DNA of 8,319 nucleotides from B16-G9 sp964400655 (GTDB lineage: Bacteria > Bacteroidota > Bacteroidia > Bacteroidales > F082): positions 1-8,319 of the forward strand of contig CAYNVN010000007.1 of NCBI GenBank assembly GCA_964400655.1, read 5' to 3'. Both the position numbers and the translations under genes were made by a program. The notes beneath the pieces are model-generated. The model worked only from the letters and a program-made list of their open reading frames with translations. It was not told the DNA's origin and ran no database searches. Positions 1 through 4,639 of this stretch are shown in pieces (positions within the stretch are counted from its first letter, which is position 1; the number at the start of each line of letters is the position of its first letter).

Positions 1-28
1 GTTGCTTGTTGCTTGATGCTGGTTGGTT
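1..28. repeat. Degenerate heptamer tandem repeat, cut by the window edge
   Basis: Four consecutive 7-base units can be read: GTTGCTT, GTTGCTT, GATGCTG and GTTGGTT. The array probably continues to the left of the window. It lies downstream of the transporter/micropeptide unit. On the RNA-like (minus) strand it is A/C-rich and poor in G. With only four imperfect units, it is supported mainly by the adjoining octamer array and by two better heptamer arrays elsewhere in the window. Confidence 0.55.
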
Positions 29-32
29 CAAG

Positions 33-72
33 GTTTGGAGGTTTAAAAGTTTAGAGGTTTAAAAGTTTGATG
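33..72. repeat. Octamer tandem repeat (GTTTRRRR-like, five units)
   Basis: Five contiguous 8-base units begin with GTTT: GTTTGGAG, GTTTAAAA, GTTTAGAG, GTTTAAAA and GTTTGATG. Bases 38-53 and 54-69 are therefore near-identical 16-base copies that differ at the last base. The array starts 22 bases beyond the stop codon of the small peptide gene at 95-199. Transcribed from the minus strand it gives an A/C/U-rich RNA with few G residues. No hairpin-plus-U-tract terminator is visible between that gene and the array. Confidence 0.75.
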
Positions 73-94
73 TGTGTTTCGGGTTATTGGGATG

Positions 95-199
95 CTAACT
101 TTTCTTTTTTCCGAAAAGGACTTTGTAAAAAAAGTATCCCGTAATAAGGGTAACGCTTCCCTGAACGACAATCATAAATATTAATGCTTCGGTGCTCAT
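95..199 (-). CDS. MetS-like single-helix small subunit of a sodium-coupled (NSS) transporter, 34 aa
   Basis: This short reading frame runs from ATG at 199 to TAG at 95-97, starting 6 bases after the transporter stop codon. The peptide has a short polar N-terminus (MSTE), one hydrophobic segment at about residues 5-25 (LIFMIVVQGSVTLITGYFF is its core), and a basic tail ending GKKKS. The tail predicts a single membrane span with the C-terminus in the cytoplasm. Size, topology and position match the MetS family known from the Corynebacterium glutamicum MetPS methionine/alanine importer, in which a tiny membrane peptide accompanies an NSS-family permease. It is very likely translated from the transporter mRNA, since there is no room for its own promoter. 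The family assignment rests on length, topology and context rather than alignment, and the substrate is unknown. Confidence 0.78.
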   Translation of the reverse strand: MSTEALIFMIVVQGSVTLITGYFFYKVLFGKKKS

Positions 200-205
200 A
201 ACAAA

Positions 206-1879
206 TTATTTTTTTGATTTTGCAAGTTTTCTTTTGTTGGATGCAATATGTACCATGTAGCCCAGTAGTGCAATGGTGAGCAATAGCAACAAACGTGACA
301 TATCTTTGATGAACATAACGGTGGGCATTCCGTTTTTAAACCAAATTACTTCGTGATTAACATGAAATATTTGTCCGATGATGCTGTCGTTGGCAAAAGG
401 CCAGGAGCCGGTTGAGAAGAGTTGTTCCAGCGCTGTTTGCCAATCGGCCATATCGCCGTTGAGCGGTTTAATAAGCGCCGATATAAGGATGATAAGGATA
501 AAAAACGGGGTGACCCATTTAATGATGGGTTTGTAAATTTTGGGAACGTTGATTTCTGCACCGTCGTTAATCTCTTTCCAGCCTTTGTCTATGCCGAATA
601 CCCACGAAAAGAGAACCACTTCTGCCATGGCAAATACCACCAGTGCCACGGTGCCCGTCCAGTAGTCGTATTCATCAAAAACTCCCGCCTGGAAAAACAG
701 AATGGTTGGCAGGGCAAGAATTAAAACAATGATTCCCAGTGTAACGGCTCCTTTTTTCCGGCTCCAGTTAAATTCGTCTTCCACAAAACCCATCCACGGG
801 GTTCCCATGGCCAGCGAAGAGGTGATTCCTGCAATGAACAGCAGTCCGAACCATGCAACTCCCGCAAAAACAGATAGTACCGCGCCCCATTTGTTAAAAA
901 GATAGGGCATGGTTTTAAACGCCATCATAAATCCTGCATTTTCTTTAACCCAGTCAAGGCCCATATAACCCACGGCAATGGGGATAACAATGGATGCCCC
1001 GAGAACGATTTCCACAAAGCCGTTCATCCAGCCAGCGGTCATGGCATTAAGGGCAATGTCTTCATGTTTTTTTAGATAGGCTGCATAACACAAAATGGTT
1101 CCCATTCCTACCGAGAGGGTAAAAAATATCTGTCCGGCAGCGGCAAGCCACACTTTGGGATTGGCGAGGCTGTCGAATTGCGGGTTCCACAAAAATTCAA
1201 AGCCGAGGTGCGAATTGCAGGTGGGGCAGTTAGGTTCGCCCGTATGCCCGATGGTAAAGGCCATTATGGCAAGAAAAACGCCGAAGATCAACAATAAGGG
1301 CATGGCAATTTTTGCCACTTTTTCGATGCCGCCGCTCAGTCCTTTCGATAAAATATAAACGTTTAACGCGAGGGTGACAACAAATGCCACAATCGCCCAT
1401 ACCGGAAGGTTAATAATAAGGTTGTCTGCTCCCGATGCCGCCGTAATTCCCACGTAATTGTCAAAAACATGGCTGACCTCCGTTGCGCTTAATCCTTTAA
1501 ATCCTCCGAAAACGGACTCGATGGTATAGGTTAGTGTCCACGATTCGATATATGTGTAATAGGAGATGATACCAATATTTGTAAAAATGCCGAAAACGCC
1601 CACATATTTCCAGATACGTTGTTTTGCCATGCTTCCCATGATAAAAGGGGTGGAGTGGTTACCACGTGTTCCGCCGTAACGCCCCAAGGCCCATTCAATC
1701 CAAAGCAGCGGAATGCCCATCAGTATAAATGATACAAGGTAGGGAATTATAAATGCACCCCCTCCGTTTTGAACGGCCTGAATAGGAAACCGGAGGAAGT
1801 TCCCCAATCCGACGGCATTTCCCGCCATGGCAAGGATCAACCCGATTCTTGATCCCCAACTCTCTTTAACTTTGGTCAT
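206..1879 (-). CDS. LeuT-like sodium-dependent amino acid transporter (NSS/SNF family)
   Basis: This 557-residue inner-membrane symporter has a LeuT fold and probably 12 helices; it is expected to couple Na+ entry to uptake of an amino acid. The N-terminus carries the NSS signature GNAVGLGNFLRFP (residues 20-32), numbered exactly as in LeuT as I recall it. Expected Na1 ligands are present at A22, N27, T254 and N286, and Na2 ligands at G20, V23, A350, T353 and S354. E290, which replaces chloride in LeuT, is kept, so transport is probably chloride-independent. The pocket keeps Y108 and F253, but LeuT V104, F259 and I359 correspond to I104, M259 and M358, so specificity may differ. Unusual points are a CPTC motif (218-221) in the predicted periplasmic loop between helices 5 and 6, and a loop of about 50 residues (471-525) before the last helix. 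The start is ATG at 1879 after an A-rich leader. The MetS-like peptide follows 6 bases downstream. The family is certain; the substrate is not. Confidence 0.96.
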   Translation of the reverse strand: MTKVKESWGSRIGLILAMAGNAVGLGNFLRFPIQAVQNGGGAFIIPYLVSFILMGIPLLWIEWALGRYGGTRGNHSTPFIMGSMAKQRIWKYVGVFGIFTNIGIISYYTYIESWTLTYTIESVFGGFKGLSATEVSHVFDNYVGITAASGADNLIINLPVWAIVAFVVTLALNVYILSKGLSGGIEKVAKIAMPLLLIFGVFLAIMAFTIGHTGEPNCPTCNSHLGFEFLWNPQFDSLANPKVWLAAAGQIFFTLSVGMGTILCYAAYLKKHEDIALNAMTAGWMNGFVEIVLGASIVIPIAVGYMGLDWVKENAGFMMAFKTMPYLFNKWGAVLSVFAGVAWFGLLFIAGITSSLAMGTPWMGFVEDEFNWSRKKGAVTLGIIVLILALPTILFFQAGVFDEYDYWTGTVALVVFAMAEVVLFSWVFGIDKGWKEINDGAEINVPKIYKPIIKWVTPFFILIILISALIKPLNGDMADWQTALEQLFSTGSWPFANDSIIGQIFHVNHEVIWFKNGMPTVMFIKDMSRLLLLLTIALLGYMVHIASNKRKLAKSKK

Positions 1880-1911
1880 AAAAAGTTAATGTTTTGATGA
1901 TGAACCTAACG

Positions 1912-1921
1912 ATTGTACAAT
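1912..1921. promoter_or_regulatory. Perfect 10-bp palindrome upstream of the transporter gene
   Basis: ATTGTACAAT is an exact inverted repeat 33 bases upstream of the transporter start codon, in the 92-base gap after the DciA-like gene. It could be part of an operator, but a 10-bp AT-rich palindrome also arises readily by chance. No good TAnnTTTG box is visible here; the nearest weak candidate, TATCATTG, lies just upstream of the palindrome on the minus strand and partly overlaps it. Confidence 0.2.
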
Positions 1922-1971
1922 GATAGTAAATTGTTGGTTTCGACGGTTAAACAATGGAGGAAAATTACATG

Positions 1972-2262
1972 TTATCTGAAAACAATATCGGTAATAATGT
2001 TTTTTCCAACCTGTTTGTTAAGTGCTTTAACAATTTTCGACCGGGCCATCATCAGCTCGCTGCGCAGCGGGGCCGAGTCGAGGTTAACATAAAGTATCTT
2101 GTTTTTTACGGCCAGATGACTGGTATGACGGGCAATCATCGAACCAACCACCGGTTCCCACGAAGCCATCAAATTGACCTCTTCCAGTTTTTCATCCATG
2201 CGAAGCCGTTTCATTACCTCTTTAATGGCTTCTCCCAAACTATATTCGTGATCTGATTTCAT
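1972..2262 (-). CDS. DUF721/DciA-like protein, putative replicative helicase loader
   Basis: This is a 96-residue protein of the DUF721 (DciA-like) family. DciA helps load the replicative helicase DnaB in bacteria lacking DnaC or DnaI; that role is known from other phyla and is inferred here. The family pattern is clear: a helical N-terminus (LGEAIKEVMKRLRMDEKLEE), then W35-E-P-V-V-G followed by I-A-R-H-T, a short strand region around LAVKNKILYVNL, SAPLRSEL, an amphipathic helix ending ALNKQVG, and the typical closing IITDIVFR. The length is normal for Bacteroidota versions, which lack the long extensions of some proteobacterial DciA proteins. Its ATG overlaps the recF stop codon by 4 bases (ATGA), so it is expected to be translationally coupled to recF and to have no promoter of its own. 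Confidence 0.88.
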   Translation of the reverse strand: MKSDHEYSLGEAIKEVMKRLRMDEKLEEVNLMASWEPVVGSMIARHTSHLAVKNKILYVNLDSAPLRSELMMARSKIVKALNKQVGKNIITDIVFR

Positions 2263-3368
2263 TGATGTTCCGTTACTTTTCCCTCTTCTACAAAAAATAT
2301 TTTATGATCGATGTTTACCTTTTCAAAAATGGCTTTAACCCGTTCGGGTTGCGTGTCGGTAATAAAAACCTGTCCGAAATTATCTTCGCTCACCATTCGG
2401 ATGATTTTATTAACCCTGTCGTGGTCCAGTTTGTCAAAAATATCGTCGAACAACAAAACCGGTTTAAAGTTTTTTATTTTGCGGGTATATTCAAACTGCG
2501 CCAGTTTAATGGCAATAACAAAGGTTTTTTGTTGACCCTGCGATCCGAATTTTTTTACGGGATAACCGTCGATTTTAAACAGCAGGTCGTCTTTATGTAT
2601 TCCTTTGGTTGTGTATCGCAGCATGCGGTCTTTTTCAACCGAGTTTTTCAACAGGTTATGGAGTGTTTCCTGTGCCAGTTGCGATTCGTAAATGATTTCA
2701 ACCTGTTCTTTGTTTCCCGATAAAAAACGATAATTGTTTTCAAAAACCGGATTGAATTCCTTTAAAAACTGTTTTCGTTTTTCAAAAACAGGTTCTCCGT
2801 GTTCGATGAGTTTTTCATTCCAGATTTCCAGCGAAACGGTATCAAAGCTTCGTTGTTCGGCAAAGTGCCGTAACAAGGCATTGCGGTGCGCCAGTGCTTT
2901 GTTGTAGCTGAGTAAATGATTAAGGTATGTTTTGTCGAACTGCGAAATCACCCCGTCGATGTATTTACGCCTGATGTCGCTGCCTTCGTTTATCAGGTCG
3001 CGGTCGTAAGGCGATATCATAACCAGCGGAATTTTTCCGATGTGGTCGGCCAGCCGGCTGTACTCCTTTTTGTTGAACTTAAATGATTTTTTCCTGTTTC
3101 GTTTTTGAACAACACTTACAAGGTCGTCAGGCGACTCCTTACTTTTATAGGTTCCGTGAACCGCAAAAAAATCGGTGTTGTGTTTTATGTTTTGAGAGTC
3201 GATGGATGTGAAATAGCTTTTGCAAAACGAAAGGTAATAAACGGCATCCAGAATATTGGTTTTTCCGGCACCGTTGTTTCCGGTAAAGCAGTTGATTTTT
3301 TCGCTTAACTTCAGCTCTGCTTCGTTGTAATTCTTGAAATTGATCAGCTTAAGGTTTTGCAAATACAT
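2259..3368 (-). CDS. recF: DNA replication and repair protein RecF
   Basis: RecF is an SMC/ABC-type ATPase that acts with RecO and RecR to load RecA onto single-strand gaps at stalled forks. From the chosen start (369 aa) it begins MYLQNLKLINFKNY, as RecF proteins typically do. It has Walker A GNNGAGKT at about 30-37, the RecF motif SPYDRDLINEG near 119-129, GIHKDDL near 256-262, the ABC signature GSQGQQK at about 275-281, Walker B LLFDDIFDKLD at 305-315, and a FITDT segment near 335. All ATPase motifs are intact. A longer frame begins at TTG 3398, but that codon lies inside a good -7 promoter box and would add ten residues not expected of RecF, so ATG 3368 is preferred. The gene overlaps the DciA-like gene by 4 bases. 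The usual neighbours dnaA and dnaN are absent here. Confidence 0.95.
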   Translation of the reverse strand: MYLQNLKLINFKNYNEAELKLSEKINCFTGNNGAGKTNILDAVYYLSFCKSYFTSIDSQNIKHNTDFFAVHGTYKSKESPDDLVSVVQKRNRKKSFKFNKKEYSRLADHIGKIPLVMISPYDRDLINEGSDIRRKYIDGVISQFDKTYLNHLLSYNKALAHRNALLRHFAEQRSFDTVSLEIWNEKLIEHGEPVFEKRKQFLKEFNPVFENNYRFLSGNKEQVEIIYESQLAQETLHNLLKNSVEKDRMLRYTTKGIHKDDLLFKIDGYPVKKFGSQGQQKTFVIAIKLAQFEYTRKIKNFKPVLLFDDIFDKLDHDRVNKIIRMVSEDNFGQVFITDTQPERVKAIFEKVNIDHKIFFVEEGKVTEHQ

Positions 3369-3395
3369 TTTTTGAGACCCTGTTTTTTTAAGGTT

Positions 3396-3403
3396 CAAAG
3401 ATA
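3396..3403 (-). promoter_or_regulatory. Bacteroidota-type -7 promoter box for recF
   Basis: TATCTTTG on the minus strand matches the TAnnTTTG -7 consensus of the Bacteroidota primary sigma factor. It ends 27 bases before the recF ATG at 3368, so transcription would start near 3389-3391 and leave a leader of about 21 bases. I see no clear TTG -33 element at the usual distance, so the call rests on the -7 box and its position. It also argues against the TTG start at 3398, which would lie within the box. Confidence 0.5.
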
Positions 3404-3504
3404 GGGATTTTAGAATAGGATGTGTTGGCAGCCTGTTTCCTTTTTGGTGAAGTTTCCGGCGATTGCCGTTATTCGGTGGTCAATCCCGATTATGCCGGTT
3501 GTTG

Positions 3505-4470
3505 TTATTTGATGGTCAGGGTGAATTGATAGATATCGGAGCTGCCATCATCGTTGTCGCAAACAGTTAGCAGGCTGTAGCTGTTTTTAACTGTGTTAAT
3601 AAGTACAACCCCTTCCTGTTTTTTTGCCAGTATCTTTCCGTTGGCATCATTAATGACCGTAAGATTGACGGTACCTTTATTCATTTCGCCGAACGGGATA
3701 TATCCGAGATAGCTTCCCAAAACGGTACCGTCGTTTATTACGTCTCCCGTGGCTTCAAGCGATGCCGTTATGATAAGTCCGTTATTGCCGGGCAGGGTGC
3801 AGGCTCCCGACAATCCTGCCGTAACTCCCTTTTGGGAAGGCAGCGTAAATTGATAAATCTTAACTTCAGGCGGTAATGCCGTTTTGCCCTTAAAATAGCT
3901 GAGAAAGTTTTTCAGCGAAGAAACCGCTATAAAATTGCCCGATACGTTTCCGCGGTGAACCACATAGATGTTTCCGTTTCCAATGGCTACACCTTCGATG
4001 TTTATTTCGTCGCCGGTGGTAATTCCTGCCTGCCGTTTAACGGCATCGTACCACGGACGAAGATTTTTTTTGAAAGCCGTTGTTTTTGTTTTTAGGGAAA
4101 AGAGCCAGGCGGTGTCGCGGGTAACTTTTTTTGAGCCGGAAGAGAGGATAAGCATATAATCTTCATTTTCGCTCTTTAACAAAGCCATTGCTTCAAAGTC
4201 GGCTTTGATTTTTTTAGGGGTTCTGCCGTTTTCGGTTTTTGTGATGCCCGAAATCTGATATTTATTGATCACCTGCCAGTTGTTGTTTAATTCAAAAAGC
4301 CAGGGAAGATCGTCGGCTACCAGATAAATTTTGTTTTGATACAATTCAACCCCCGAAGCGGATGGTAAGTCGGCGTAATACTTATGTTTAACCGGTTTCA
4401 GGTTTGATATTTGCTGTGCTGCAAGCGAAAATCCCAGCAGTAAAAGGAGAGCGGTAATTAATTTTTTCAT
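3505..4470 (-). CDS. Secreted propeller-like protein of unknown function (possibly DUF6929-like)
   Basis: This 321-residue protein has a clear Sec signal peptide: MKK, a hydrophobic stretch ITALLLLLGFSL, and probable cleavage near AA-QQ at residues 18-20. The mature part repeats a loose pattern of 'EG/SG-hydrophobic, N/G turn, strand ending Y-V or I-L-V': SGVELYQNKIYLVAD (39-53), FEAMALLKS followed by YMLILSSGSK (92-114), IEGVAIGNGNIYVVHRGN (158-175), LSGACTLPGNNGLIITASLE (220-239) and EGVVLINT followed by SLLTVCDNDDGSSDIYQFTL (286-318). This suggests five or six beta-propeller blades, as in SdiA-regulated or phytase-esterase-like proteins. From memory it resembles the Bacteroidota family DUF6929; I cannot verify that. 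No catalytic motif, lipobox or T9SS tail is seen, so a periplasmic location is likely. Only 43 bases separate its start from the heptamer array behind priA, and no TAnnTTTG box is visible there. Confidence 0.8.
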   Translation of the reverse strand: MKKLITALLLLLGFSLAAQQISNLKPVKHKYYADLPSASGVELYQNKIYLVADDLPWLFELNNNWQVINKYQISGITKTENGRTPKKIKADFEAMALLKSENEDYMLILSSGSKKVTRDTAWLFSLKTKTTAFKKNLRPWYDAVKRQAGITTGDEINIEGVAIGNGNIYVVHRGNVSGNFIAVSSLKNFLSYFKGKTALPPEVKIYQFTLPSQKGVTAGLSGACTLPGNNGLIITASLEATGDVINDGTVLGSYLGYIPFGEMNKGTVNLTVINDANGKILAKKQEGVVLINTVKNSYSLLTVCDNDDGSSDIYQFTLTIK

Positions 4471-4498
4471 CTGTTTTTATTTTTTTTGCCAATCTGTG

Positions 4499-4510
4499 TT
4501 TTTTGGGGGG
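4499..4510. other. T6-G6 homopolymer tract upstream of the secreted-protein gene
   Basis: Six T followed by six G lie 29-40 bases upstream of the start codon at 4470, between it and the heptamer array. Read in the direction of that gene this is C6A6. Runs of this length are moderately prone to slippage, and the position is where a promoter would be expected. No promoter box is recognisable, so any effect on expression is speculative. Confidence 0.4.
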
Positions 4511-4513
4511 TAT

Positions 4514-4639
4514 GAGTTAAGGGTTAGGAGTTAGGGGTTAGGGGTTAGGAGTTAAGGGTTAAGGGTTAAGGGTTAAGGGTTAGGAGTTAGGAGTTAGGAG
4601 TTAGGAGTTGTGAGTTAGGGGTTAGGAGTTATGGGTTAC
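4514..4639. repeat. Telomere-like heptanucleotide array, 18 units of GRGTTAR
   Basis: Exactly 18 seven-base units follow one another over 126 bases with no phase break. Fifteen fit GRGTTAR. The three exceptions (4605-4611 GAGTTGT, 4626-4632 GAGTTAT, 4633-4639 GGGTTAC) are at the priA-proximal end. Position 2 is split evenly, nine G and nine A; the T-T at positions 4-5 never varies. GGGGTAT at 4507-4513 may be a decayed extra unit. The last unit contains the complement of the priA stop codon (4636-4638). The G-rich strand is the template for minus-strand transcription, so the RNA is C-rich and G-poor. Units at 4556-4579 give four GGG runs with 4-base spacers, a G-quadruplex pattern. Because 7 is not a multiple of 3 and each unit carries TAA or TAG, all frames on both strands are closed. 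No hairpin terminator is seen here. Confidence 0.97.

Noticed and set aside
422..724. Plus-strand frame of 100 residues within the transporter region
   Set aside because: It is antisense to conserved transporter helices, with a charged low-complexity translation and no family resemblance.
1930..1955. ATTGTT...AACAAT inverted repeat (1930-1935 with 1950-1955) as a terminator after the DciA-like gene
   Set aside because: A 6-bp AT-rich stem with a 14-base loop is too weak, and there is no following U-run in the transcribed direction.
2262..2723. 153-residue plus-strand open frame
   Set aside because: It lies wholly antisense to recF, which has every ATPase motif. The translation is F/N/V-rich with no domain and no start signal.
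4514..4639. CRISPR array or true telomere
   Set aside because: Units are contiguous heptamers with no spacers, so it is not CRISPR. The array is internal, flanked by intact genes on both sides, so it is not a chromosome end.
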